From Anaerolineae bacterium (GTDB taxonomy: Bacteria; Chloroflexota; Anaerolineae; 4572-78; J111): DNA of 64,000 bases. Both the position numbers and the translations under genes were made by a program. This document shows positions 34,851 to 43,336 of this stretch, one piece after another. The stretch's first letter is position 1, and every line of letters begins with the position of its first letter. Location: positions 1 to 64,000 of the forward strand of contig JAFGNV010000059.1 of the NCBI GenBank assembly GCA_016926805.1, written 5' to 3'. The notes under the pieces were generated by a model. It did not search any database. It saw nothing but the letters and a program-made list of their open reading frames with translations, and was not told the DNA's origin.

Positions 34851-37040
34851 ATGAAACAACATTTGAAAATTGCGGTGCTGCTCACGCTGATTGGTATCTT
34901 GTGGTTAACTTCCGCTTGTGAGTTAACGCGGGGGCCTGATCAGCCTGCCGACATTTCTACCGAAATCCCTGGTCCGGCGGTCACCACGCCGATTGTGGCC
35001 GCAACCGATACCCCCCTTCCGGAGGAGAAAGTTCCCCCACCTACCACCAGCGAGATTTCGCCAGAGATATTCAGTGCGTCTCTTGCGCCTGACATACCGC
35101 CCGAACCCGGCACTCTGGTGGTAAAGCTGATCCCGCAGACTGCACTTCAGGCCCGGGCGGCGCAAGTTGATAGTGAGGGTTTTGTTGCGGCTGGCGTACC
35201 TTCGCTTGACGAAACCCTAAAACAAATTGGCGCCACCGCTCTGGAACCCGTCATCAAGGTTGTGGCCGAGGGTACAGGCGAAAGTCTGGAAAGCTTGGCT
35301 CAAAAGGTAGCCGCTGAGGTTAATCAACTGTACACGGTGAGTTATGATCCCGCCATTCCCCCGGAACAGGCAGCAGCGGCGATGGCCCAAGACCCGTCCG
35401 TTGAATACGCTGAACCTAACTATATTGCCGGAATTACTGGCCGGTCTGTTTATCTTCCGGCGCCCCTTACCCCCAATGATCCTTATTTTTCCTACCAGTG
35501 GCATCTGCAAGATATTCAAGCGCCTGCTGCCTGGGATCGAGCTACCGGGCAAGGAATCATTGTGGCCATCATTGATACCGGCGTGGATTTCGGTGCGCCC
35601 GATTTGGCCAATACCAGCCACTTGCCCGGTTATGATTTTGCCAACAACGATCCAGACCCCACCGACGACCAGGGCCACGGCACCCACGTGGCCGGTACCA
35701 TTGCCCAGAGTACCAACAATGGGGTAGGCGTGGCCGGAGTTGCGTTTAACGCCACCCTGTTGCCGGTCAAAGCCCTAGGGTCTAACGGCCAGGGTAGCTA
35801 CGATACAATCATCCAGGGAATTATCTATGCGGTCGATCAGGGAGCCAAGGTTATCAACATGAGCTTGACTGGAAGCAATGGCTCGCAGGCCCTGCAAGAT
35901 GGAGTCAGGTATGCCAGCGAGCGGGGGGTGGTTGTGGTTGCCGCAGCAGGTAACGGTAATGGGGCGGTGCAATTTCCGGCGGCCTACGATGATTACGTGA
36001 TTGCAGTTAGCGCCACCCGTTTTGACAAAACCCGTGCGCCTTACAGCAACTTCGGGGCGCAAGTGGACATAGCAGCACCCGGTGGCGATACCAAAGTTGA
36101 CCAAAACGGCGACGGTTACGCCGATGGGATTTTGCAACAGACCTTTAAACGGGCCGGGGCAGGCTATTCCTATCTCTTCTTTGAGGGAACCTCTATGGCC
36201 TCGCCGCACGTGGCCGGGGTGGCCGCCCTGATGTTGTCCCTTAAGCCCAATGCTTCGCCCGCGGAAATTGAGGCGATTATGAGTCAGACGGCTCGCAATA
36301 TTGGCCCGCCTGACCAGTATGGGGCCGGTCTGATTCAAGCTGCCGACGCCCTGGCTGCCATCAGCGGGCCGGTTACCCCGCCAACGGATACACCAACGCC
36401 AACGTCTACCTCTGTCCCGGCCATCGACACACCAACGCCAACCAATACCCCCACCCCCACCTTCACCGTCACCCAACCGGTGCCAGTAGTGACGCCAACC
36501 GATACGCCGACGCCGACCCCGACACCCCCCACCCAACCGCCAACCGACACCCCCACCCCCATCCCGCTACCGCCGGGTGAACTTCTGACCAATGGCGGCT
36601 TTGAAACCGATGAAGCCTGGGTTTTTGGTGATACCCCCATCCGGGGTGGCTACGATACCGCTATGGTGCGGAGTGGCTCTCGGTCCGCCCGCCTGGGAGC
36701 AACCAGTGGTCGTAACGTGTTCAGTTTCAGTTCGGTCTGGCAGCAAATCAGCATACCTGCCGAAGCGAGTCAGGTTGTGCTTGACGCCTACGTTTACCCC
36801 ATTACTCAGGACGAGTGCGGCGTCGACATCCAGTACATCGCTATCCTCAACAGCAACTTCCGGCTCATCCGAACGCTTTCGCAGAGTTTGAGTGACAGCC
36901 AAACCTGGGAGAATCGCACCTACGACATCTCGGACCTGCGCGGGCAAACCGTTTACATATATTTCAGCGTCCTCAACCGGGGCTGCTCCGGCCTGACCGC
37001 AATGTATGTGGACGACGTGTCGCTGCGCTGGTCGCCGTAG
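34851..37040 (+). CDS. Secreted subtilisin-like protease (S8) lipoprotein
   Basis: Extracellular serine protease of 729 residues. It has a signal peptide with lipobox TSAC (Cys23), a propeptide-like region (about 80-205), and a subtilase domain (about 215-510). The catalytic triad is D242 (IIDTG), H276 (GHGTHVAGT) and S448 (EGTSMASPHVAGVAAL), with the oxyanion Asn in AAAGNG. A Thr/Pro-rich linker (about 515-580) leads to a C-terminal beta-sandwich-like domain (about 585-729; LLTNGGFETDEAW ... YVDDVSL), similar to carbohydrate-binding modules. The ATG at 34851 has GCAGGAG upstream; the longer frame has no such signal. Confidence 0.9.
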   Translation: MKQHLKIAVLLTLIGILWLTSACELTRGPDQPADISTEIPGPAVTTPIVAATDTPLPEEKVPPPTTSEISPEIFSASLAPDIPPEPGTLVVKLIPQTALQARAAQVDSEGFVAAGVPSLDETLKQIGATALEPVIKVVAEGTGESLESLAQKVAAEVNQLYTVSYDPAIPPEQAAAAMAQDPSVEYAEPNYIAGITGRSVYLPAPLTPNDPYFSYQWHLQDIQAPAAWDRATGQGIIVAIIDTGVDFGAPDLANTSHLPGYDFANNDPDPTDDQGHGTHVAGTIAQSTNNGVGVAGVAFNATLLPVKALGSNGQGSYDTIIQGIIYAVDQGAKVINMSLTGSNGSQALQDGVRYASERGVVVVAAAGNGNGAVQFPAAYDDYVIAVSATRFDKTRAPYSNFGAQVDIAAPGGDTKVDQNGDGYADGILQQTFKRAGAGYSYLFFEGTSMASPHVAGVAALMLSLKPNASPAEIEAIMSQTARNIGPPDQYGAGLIQAADALAAISGPVTPPTDTPTPTSTSVPAIDTPTPTNTPTPTFTVTQPVPVVTPTDTPTPTPTPPTQPPTDTPTPIPLPPGELLTNGGFETDEAWVFGDTPIRGGYDTAMVRSGSRSARLGATSGRNVFSFSSVWQQISIPAEASQVVLDAYVYPITQDECGVDIQYIAILNSNFRLIRTLSQSLSDSQTWENRTYDISDLRGQTVYIYFSVLNRGCSGLTAMYVDDVSLRWSP

Positions 37041-37150
37041 TTGTAAGATTGGGTAGATTGGCCGCAAGCCCATATCGTTGAGCCACCACGGGGAGATTTT
37101 CCAGAAAACCGGTTGATAAAGTGCTTTTATAAAACAATATGGTTGGATTG

Positions 37151-37192
37151 AGAAACCCGCCACAAAACTTGGTAGCGGGTTTCTTGTTTTTA
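37151..37192 (+). terminator. Intrinsic terminator after the protease region
   Basis: AGAAACCCGC (37151-37160) pairs with GCGGGTTTCT (37175-37184) around 14 bases, followed by TGTTTTT. Confidence 0.85.
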
Positions 37193-37300
37193 AGTTGACC
37201 GCTTAGGTGTATGGCGAGGCTAAAGTTTGGGCAAGGTTTTGCCCCCTCCCCAACCAGATGGGTTTTGGGAGACAGCCACCCGATATGTGACATCTGTAAC

Positions 37301-37329
37301 TGGACTTTGTCCATTTTCTGGAGTATAGT
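37301..37329 (+). promoter_or_regulatory. Candidate promoter for the USP/V-ATPase cluster
   Basis: TGGACT (37301-37306) and TATAGT (37324-37329) are 17 bases apart. The leader to 37438 would be about 100 bases. A TTTGACA/TGTCAAA inverted pair lies downstream. Confidence 0.4.
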
Positions 37330-37437
37330 AAGGGTAACCCTTGGGACCTTAAATTTGACACTTTTAGCCAGTCCTTTGTCAAACCAATACCCCAGAGACC
37401 AATGATGGTCCGGGAGGAAGTAAGAGGGGGTAATCTG

Positions 37438-38349
37438 ATGGCGTCGCAAATTTTAGTTCCATTAGATGGCTCTAGCCTGGCCGAGCAGGCCCTGCCCTGT
37501 GCGATGTATTTGGCCCGTGGATTGTCGGCCAAACTCATTCTTCTCCGCGTCTTTTCCATCCCTCCAGATTTCGATGTTTCACTGGGCAGCGATGAAGCGC
37601 TCATGAAGATGATGATTGAACGGGCCCAGGCCGAGGCCAACAACTATCTGAGCCAGGCGGCAAGTAAATTGGAAGAGGCCAATTTTACTGTCCAGCCGAT
37701 AGTTCGGCAGGGGCCGGTTGCCGAGACGATTATAGATTACGCAGCCCAGGCAAACGTTCAACACATTGTTATGGCCACGCATGGTTACACGGGCATTCGT
37801 CGGTGGACTCATGGTAGCGTGGCCGAGCGAGTATTGCAGTCGGCCAGCGTGCCGGTGCTGTTGGTGCGCGCCCGAGAGGATAAATTAAGCCCGCCTGACG
37901 AGTCGAAATTATGCCGACACATTTTGGTCCCCCTGGATGGATCGGCCATAGCCGAGCAAGTTTTGCCCCCAGCCGTGGAGGTGGCCCAGGCCCTGGGGGC
38001 TGAAATAATCCTTTTCCAGGTCTCGATTGTTCTCCTGTCCGGGGTATTGATGGGAGATTGGCACATGCCCCTGCAAGGAGACTTTGACACAGCAACTCAA
38101 AATGTCCAAGACTATCTGGATAAGGTAGCAACTAAACTAAGAACGCAAGGAATCAATGTGTCTACGGCAATACGACAAGGCCCCGTGGCAGATTCAATTA
38201 TCGATTATGCCGAGGCCAACCAGATAGATTTGATTGCCATCTGCACCCACGGACGGACAGGTCTGGCGCGGTGGGCTTTGGGCAGTGTGGCCGACCGTGT
38301 TCTCCGGGCGGGTAATATCCCCGTTTTGCTGGTACGGGCCAAAAAATGA
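37438..38349 (+). CDS. Tandem universal stress protein (two USP domains)
   Basis: Cytoplasmic protein of 303 residues with two full USP domains (about 1-145 and 155-303). Both keep the ATP-binding pattern: ATHGYTGIRRWTHGSVAERV then PVLLV, and CTHGRTGLARWALGSVADRV then PVLLV, so both probably bind ATP, unlike the tandem USP at 12074. GAGGGGG precedes the ATG at 37438. It lies upstream of the V-ATPase genes with a 150-base gap and no terminator visible, so co-expression is possible. Confidence 0.88.
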   Translation: MASQILVPLDGSSLAEQALPCAMYLARGLSAKLILLRVFSIPPDFDVSLGSDEALMKMMIERAQAEANNYLSQAASKLEEANFTVQPIVRQGPVAETIIDYAAQANVQHIVMATHGYTGIRRWTHGSVAERVLQSASVPVLLVRAREDKLSPPDESKLCRHILVPLDGSAIAEQVLPPAVEVAQALGAEIILFQVSIVLLSGVLMGDWHMPLQGDFDTATQNVQDYLDKVATKLRTQGINVSTAIRQGPVADSIIDYAEANQIDLIAICTHGRTGLARWALGSVADRVLRAGNIPVLLVRAKK

Positions 38350-38499
38350 AGTTGGGAAAGGGCCAAATCGTTTACTGTGTTGGCGAGGGGGTCAGGCCAG
38401 CTACCAGACCCTGAAAGGTGAAGTAGTTTGTTCAAGTCCAAGCCCCGTGAGACCATTCATTATCCTTCTTCAAGCGTAACCTGCCAGGAATAAATAACC

Positions 38500-38838
38500 A
38501 TGACCGATGTCGTTTCTCCTCTAAAAGCCATTAGTCAGAAAGAGTTGGAATTACAACGCCAGGTTGAGGCAGCCCAACATGAGGCTGAAACCCGGCTACA
38601 GGCTGCCCGTAAGGAGGCTAAAGACACAATTGCTCAGGCCGATCAAGAAGGACGGGCAGAGGCTGAGGCCATTTTTCAGCGAGGTATTGAAGAGGCCCGG
38701 CAACAGGCCAAAGCCATTGAGGCCGCTGCCCACCAAGAGGCCGCCACCCTAAGCGCCCGGGCGACATCCAGATTAGATGAGGTAGCCGGACAGATTGTAG
38801 TTTTAGTGTTGCCCGGCTTAAACTCCAAGAAACTCTAA
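38500..38838 (+). CDS. V-type ATPase peripheral stalk subunit (G/H-like coiled coil)
   Basis: 112 residues, almost entirely charged alpha-helix (about 12-95), rich in Ala, Glu, Arg and Gln and typical of the AhaH/NtpF/subunit G stator. It would pair with subunit E to link the head to subunit I. The last 15 residues (IVVLVLPGLNSKKL) are hydrophobic then basic. It is first in the cluster, 22 bases before subunit I. The assignment rests on composition and position rather than sharp motifs. Confidence 0.75.
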   Translation: MTDVVSPLKAISQKELELQRQVEAAQHEAETRLQAARKEAKDTIAQADQEGRAEAEAIFQRGIEEARQQAKAIEAAAHQEAATLSARATSRLDEVAGQIVVLVLPGLNSKKL

Positions 38839-38860
38839 ACCAACTCCAGGGATATACGTT

Positions 38861-40780
38861 ATGCTCCTTTCCATGGCCAGAATCCAGATTGTGGGTACCA
38901 AACGGTGCCAGAATAAAACGGTCAAATTCTTACAGCACCTGGGCGCGGTTCAGATCGAGGCGTGGAGTGAAGGACGGGCTTTATTGCAGCAGAGGATGAC
39001 CCTCAGTGATGAAGCCATCAATTTGCGTGAACGCCTGGCTTATGCCGTTACCCGCATCGAAGCAGTGCTGACCGCCCTGCCCGCGCCTGAGTTAGCTCCC
39101 TGGTCCGAAAGTGAAGCTTACTACGACTCTTCTCCTGACGAGTTGCTGAGGATGGTTACTGTTGATCTGGCCGAGATAACCCCCCAGGTGCAGGCGCTCG
39201 CTAACCGGCGTGACCAGCTTGAAGAACAACTTGGTTCGCTCCCGCGTTACGAAACAACTCTCCGGCGCTTGTTGCCGTTAATGCCTGCTCTCATTGACCT
39301 GGAAGATTATATGATCACGGCCATCTGGTTGGAGACCCGCTACCAGGCTGCCCTGGAAATCATCACCCGGCAGTTAGAGGAGCTGACTGAGGGCTTATGT
39401 GAAGTAATATCGGGTGAAGTAGGCCGGGATATTCTGGCCGCCGTATTGGTCTTCCCCAAAGCGCATGTAGAAGCCATCAACGAGTTGCTGGGACGGGAGA
39501 ACATTACCCAGGCGCGTCTCCCGGCTGAATTCACCAATCAATCCCTGGAAAAAGCGCTGAGCCAGATTCGCGAGCGATTGCGTGTTATTCCAACTCAGTT
39601 GGCCGAGATCAAGACTCAACGGGAGAATTTGGCCCAACAATGGCGACCACGCTTGTTGACCTGGCAAGCCTTGCTGCGTGATTACCTGGCCCAGATTGAT
39701 GTATGCACCAACTTTGGCCAGACGGATTACACCTTTGTTATTAATGGGTGGGTGCCAGAGCATCAACTGGCCCGGATAGAGACGGCCCTGGCCAGTGAAG
39801 TTGGTGACGAGGTGATGATAGTGAACCTGCCCCTGCGCCCCGAGGAAGAAGCGCAAGCGCCGGTGATGTTTGATAACCCGTCCTTCGTCAAACCCTTTGA
39901 ACCTCTGGTTGGACTCTTGGCCCTGCCCAGGTATGCCGCCTTTGACCCAACCCCGCTTATGGCTATTTTCTTGCCGATTTTCTTTGGCTTGATGTTGGGT
40001 GATATTGCCTATGGCGCAATCATCTTGGCTCTGATGTTTTACCTCCGCCAACGTTTCAAAGCCCGTCCCACTCTGCGCAGCCTGGCCGAGGTATTGATGA
40101 TGGGTTCTGCCTGGGGCATTGTGTTCGGCTTTCTATTTGGCGAATTTTTTGGTACCCTGGGCGAAGAAATCGGCCTGCACCCGCTCTGGTTTGACCGCGG
40201 CCATAACGTGCAGGCCCTTTTCTTGTTGACGGTTGGGGTAGGCGCGGGACACATTGTTTTGGGGTTATGTTTGGGCGTGTGGGAGGCGCTGCGGCGACAT
40301 AACCGTCATGATCTTATGGAAAAAGTGGCTATGTTAGTTTCGCTGACCGCCCTGTTTTTATTGGTTGCTATTTTGGCCGATTTTTTGCCCGACTCGTTTT
40401 TTACCCCGGTAATTGCCCTGCTGGTGGTTGGACTGGCCTTGCTCATGTACACCATGGGGCGCCTGGGCTTTTTCTTGGGGCCGTTGGAACTGGTGGGACT
40501 GTTGGGTAACATCCTGTCTTATCTGCGGATTGCGGCCATTGGCTTGGCCTCGATTTATCTGGCGATGGTTGCCAATGCCCTGGCCGGTTTTGTGGGCAAC
40601 CTCCTGGTTGGCCTCATCATCGCCATCCTTTTCCACGCGCTCAATATCGTCCTGGGCGCCTTTAGCCCAACGATTCAATCGTTGCGTTTACATTACGTCG
40701 AATTCTTTAGTAAGTTCTATCAGAGCGGCGGGCAACCTTTTCGTCCCTTTCAACGGACAGGCAGGGCAGTGGGTCGCTAG
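38861..40780 (+). CDS. V-type ATP synthase subunit I
   Basis: Membrane stator of 639 residues. The N-terminal soluble part (about 1-345) has the two-lobed helical layout of the I/a subunit (RIQIVGTKRCQNKTVKFLQHLGAV). The C-terminal part (about 360-620) has about eight membrane segments, including PIFFGLMLGDIAYGAI and LGNILSYLRIAAIGLASIYLA; the Arg in SYLRIAAIGL is the likely ion-path Arg. A 234-base gap separates it from the K gene, but all are in one direction. Confidence 0.92.
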   Translation: MLLSMARIQIVGTKRCQNKTVKFLQHLGAVQIEAWSEGRALLQQRMTLSDEAINLRERLAYAVTRIEAVLTALPAPELAPWSESEAYYDSSPDELLRMVTVDLAEITPQVQALANRRDQLEEQLGSLPRYETTLRRLLPLMPALIDLEDYMITAIWLETRYQAALEIITRQLEELTEGLCEVISGEVGRDILAAVLVFPKAHVEAINELLGRENITQARLPAEFTNQSLEKALSQIRERLRVIPTQLAEIKTQRENLAQQWRPRLLTWQALLRDYLAQIDVCTNFGQTDYTFVINGWVPEHQLARIETALASEVGDEVMIVNLPLRPEEEAQAPVMFDNPSFVKPFEPLVGLLALPRYAAFDPTPLMAIFLPIFFGLMLGDIAYGAIILALMFYLRQRFKARPTLRSLAEVLMMGSAWGIVFGFLFGEFFGTLGEEIGLHPLWFDRGHNVQALFLLTVGVGAGHIVLGLCLGVWEALRRHNRHDLMEKVAMLVSLTALFLLVAILADFLPDSFFTPVIALLVVGLALLMYTMGRLGFFLGPLELVGLLGNILSYLRIAAIGLASIYLAMVANALAGFVGNLLVGLIIAILFHALNIVLGAFSPTIQSLRLHYVEFFSKFYQSGGQPFRPFQRTGRAVGR

Positions 40781-41014
40781 TGCAGTTGGACGTAAATAAC
40801 CCCATAGTAATACCAAGTTTCAACGCCCAACTGCCAAAGTGTTTCGCGGTAGATTAGCATCATCATAGGTGCTTAGCGTTGATGATCGGCAATCCTTAAC
40901 TGTGAGCTTATTTACGCCGCGAAACTAGACGGCGCGCCGTGTTGCTTTTTGTCGCCCGGCGTTATCATTACGTCAGGTTCAGTTTGATCTTTCTAGCGAA
41001 AGGAGTCTAACTTT
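40781..41014. other. Intergenic gap within the V-ATPase cluster
   Basis: There is no open frame. It holds TTTCGCGG (about 40850) facing CCGCGAAA (about 40917), and the perfect palindrome ACGGCGCGCCGT near 40930-40941. These could fold, perhaps setting a higher expression level for the c-ring gene that follows. No clear terminator or promoter. Confidence 0.45.
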
Positions 41015-41233
41015 ATGGAACTTGGATTACTTGCGATTGGCGCTGGCTTGGCCGTCGGCCTGGCCGGTTTGGCCACCGGTTATGCCCAGGCCAAGATTGG
41101 CTCGGCCGGAGCCGGGGTTATCGCCGAGAAACCAGAGTTGACCGGCACGGTGATTCTCCTGGTTGCCATTCCTGAAACAGTGCTGATTTTGGGCTTCGCC
41201 GTAGCGGCGATGATTATTTTATTGTTAGAGTAA
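41015..41233 (+). CDS. V-type ATP synthase subunit K (proteolipid ring)
   Basis: Rotor ring subunit of only 72 residues: a single hairpin of two membrane helices, as in F-type c and Thermus subunit L, not the four-helix duplicated form. The ion-carrying Glu is in AIPETVLILGFAVA (about residue 54). No extra Na-type Gln/Ser set is obvious, so proton versus sodium use is open. Its strong ribosome binding site AAAGGAG fits the high copy number needed. Confidence 0.9.
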   Translation: MELGLLAIGAGLAVGLAGLATGYAQAKIGSAGAGVIAEKPELTGTVILLVAIPETVLILGFAVAAMIILLLE

Positions 41234-41236
41234 GAT

Positions 41237-41857
41237 ATGCCTTTAGCCAACATCTTACAAGCCCTGGAAGTTGAAGCTCAGCGCCGGATGGCCGAAATTG
41301 AGCAGACCACTCGGGCCGAAATTGAACGTATCCGTACCCAGGCTCAGGCTGAAGCGGCCGTGGTTAAACAAAAACAGCTTACGGCAATTGAGGCTCCTCT
41401 ACGGGCCGAGCAGGCTCGTATTCTCAATCGAGCCAAGTTAGGGGCGCTTCAAATTGTGATGGGAACCCGCGAGAATCTTATCACCGCCGTGCTAGAAGCA
41501 GCGGCAGAACGCCTGGCCGAATTGACCGCTACGGAAACCTATGCCGATGTCTTACGGGATTTGACCCGGGAAGCCGTTGAAGCGCTGGGGGTGAATGGCC
41601 AGTTGCGTCTGCGCGTTCATAATGGCGACCTCACCTTGATGAACCGTATTGCTCAGGAAATGAAGCTGGCAGCGACGATAACCGACGACCTGGAGGCTGA
41701 GGCCGAAATAGAAAATGATTTGGGTGGGGTGGTAGCCGCCACCCCCGACGGTCGGATTAGCCTGCTCAACACGCCAGGGGTTCGCCTGCAGCGGGTCGCC
41801 AGCCTGTATCGCGCGCAGATAGCTGAGATGATGTTTGGCGAACCGCAGGAGATCTAA
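41237..41857 (+). CDS. V-type ATP synthase subunit E
   Basis: Peripheral stalk subunit of 206 residues: a long N-terminal helix (about 8-75) rich in Ala, Glu, Gln and Arg, then a globular C-terminal domain with DLGGVVAATPDGRISLLNT, a clear subunit E feature. It starts 3 bases after subunit K and ends 3 bases before subunit C. It would bind the G/H-like coiled coil encoded at 38500. Confidence 0.9.
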   Translation: MPLANILQALEVEAQRRMAEIEQTTRAEIERIRTQAQAEAAVVKQKQLTAIEAPLRAEQARILNRAKLGALQIVMGTRENLITAVLEAAAERLAELTATETYADVLRDLTREAVEALGVNGQLRLRVHNGDLTLMNRIAQEMKLAATITDDLEAEAEIENDLGGVVAATPDGRISLLNTPGVRLQRVASLYRAQIAEMMFGEPQEI

Positions 41858-41860
41858 TCT

Positions 41861-42949
41861 GTGTTCTCGGAGTATGGCTACGGTAACGCCCGGTTAAGGG
41901 CCATGCGCAGCCGACTGCTGACAGAGGCCGACTATGGCGCTTTGCTGGCTAAAGCAAATATCGAGGAACTTATTGCAGCCCTTACCGAAACTTCCTACCA
42001 GCAAGACATCGAGGTGGCGTTGGTCCGGGCGGAGGGGGTGCGCTGTATTTTTGAGGCCTTGCGGACCAATCTGACCCGTACTTTGAGCCAGGTGCGCGGG
42101 TTTTTCGAAGGCCAACCACTAACTTTGTTCAATCTTTTGCTGCGTCGTTGGGATCGACATAATCTGTTGACAATTCTGCGCGGCCAGCAGCAAGAGATCT
42201 CCCCGGAGTTGGTTTTGGCAACGGTGGTGCCGGTAGGCCAGCTTGATGAAGTGTCGCTGCGCGAGTTAGCCCGTCAGCCCGGTCTGCGCGCCGCCATAGA
42301 CCTGATGATAACCTGGCGGTTACCCTATGCCCAGGTATTACGCCAGGCTCAGGCTCATCCCGACGCCATATCCGGTCTCGATCAACTTGAACTGGCGCTA
42401 AACCGCTTTCATTATGCCTCGTTATGGGAAGCATTGGGGCCAGGTAATGATGATCGGGCCATAATGCGGGAACATTTTCAAACCGAGATCGACCTTATTA
42501 ACCTTTCTGCCATCTTGCGTCTGGTCCGGATACCTGGCGTTGCCACCTTGGTTGGTCAACGCTACAATGCCCCGGACATAAGTCCTCTGCTGATTGAGTC
42601 GTACGGACGCCTGCCTGTTCCGCGACTAAACGAGTTGGTTGCTGCCGACGTGGGAATAGAAGGGGTTGTCCGGGCTTTGAGCGACACCCGTTACGGGCAA
42701 GCGTTGGCCGCTGGTTGGCAACGTTATCAGGCCGGAGAGGGCGATCCGGCGGTATTGGAACGCGAGTTAGAACGCTGGCAGGCCGGGCAAACCGCGGCTA
42801 TGTTCACCCGCAATCCGTTGAGCATCGCCATCCCGATTGGCTATCTTGGTTGCAAGGAGATAGAGGTAACCAATCTACGTCTTATTTCCCAGGCGGTGTT
42901 TCTGGGGATGCCGCGAGAACAGGTTCGGCGTGACATGATTATAGTATAG
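41861..42949 (+). CDS. V-type ATP synthase subunit C
   Basis: Central rotor connector (C/d family), 362 residues, linking the D/F shaft to the ring. It has the helical repeat body of the family, an N-terminal YGNARLRAMRSRLLTEADYGALL, and a C-terminal NPLSIAIPIGYLGCKEIEVTNLRLI, which is the family signature. GTG start at 41861 with GCAGGAG nine bases upstream. It has close neighbours on both sides. Confidence 0.9.
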   Translation: MFSEYGYGNARLRAMRSRLLTEADYGALLAKANIEELIAALTETSYQQDIEVALVRAEGVRCIFEALRTNLTRTLSQVRGFFEGQPLTLFNLLLRRWDRHNLLTILRGQQQEISPELVLATVVPVGQLDEVSLRELARQPGLRAAIDLMITWRLPYAQVLRQAQAHPDAISGLDQLELALNRFHYASLWEALGPGNDDRAIMREHFQTEIDLINLSAILRLVRIPGVATLVGQRYNAPDISPLLIESYGRLPVPRLNELVAADVGIEGVVRALSDTRYGQALAAGWQRYQAGEGDPAVLERELERWQAGQTAAMFTRNPLSIAIPIGYLGCKEIEVTNLRLISQAVFLGMPREQVRRDMIIV

Positions 42950-42966
42950 AGGTTGTTACTGGCTTA

Positions 42967-43320
42967 ATGGGACGTTTAATGGTTATTACCACCCCTGATC
43001 TGACGCCCGGTTTTCAACTGGCCGGTGTTGAGACGTTTGCGGTGGAAAACACTGACCAGGCCGAGACAACTCTCCGTCAACTGATGACCGGAGGCGAGGC
43101 CAGTTTGATTGTGGTGCGCCAGGGTTTATTGGAGGCAATGTCGCCCCCCTTGCAGCAGCAGGTAAGGTATAGCTACCAGCCGGTGGTCATTGCCATCCCC
43201 GACGGCGTACCGACGACTCCTGGCCGGAGGCGTCAGCATTACCTGAGCGAACTCATCCGGCGCACCATCGGTTTTCAAATTACGTTTGGCTCCCCACAAC
43301 CCGAAATTGGAGATCAGTAA
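42967..43320 (+). CDS. V-type ATP synthase subunit F
   Basis: Small rotor subunit of 117 residues with a Rossmann-like fold: GFQLAGVETF, a loop, then SLIVVRQGLLEAM, and PVVIAIPDGVPTT. It docks onto subunit D in the central shaft and can switch between hydrolysis and synthesis. It has normal family length and lies between C and A. Confidence 0.88.
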   Translation: MGRLMVITTPDLTPGFQLAGVETFAVENTDQAETTLRQLMTGGEASLIVVRQGLLEAMSPPLQQQVRYSYQPVVIAIPDGVPTTPGRRRQHYLSELIRRTIGFQITFGSPQPEIGDQ

Positions 43321-43336
43321 CAGAAGGAACTTGTTT

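Larger units (their letters stand above)
37041..37437. other. Intergenic region before the USP/V-ATPase cluster
   Basis: The gap holds the terminator at 37151-37192 and a candidate promoter (37301-37329). There is also an inverted pair TTTGACA / TGTCAAA (about 37357-37384) and the palindrome-like GGGTAACCCTTGGGACC. These may be operator sites but are unproven. I see no gene. Confidence 0.5.

Noticed and set aside
36370-36580. Repeated ACACCAACGCCAACG and related tracts as a tandem repeat or CRISPR
   Set aside because: They encode the Thr/Pro-rich linker of the protease and have no uniform repeat-spacer layout. The same applies to 49890-50110 in the pseudokinase.
38394-38480. tRNA-like stretch with TTCAAGTCC
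   Set aside because: No acceptor or D-arm pairing around it could be built; the T-arm likeness alone is not enough.
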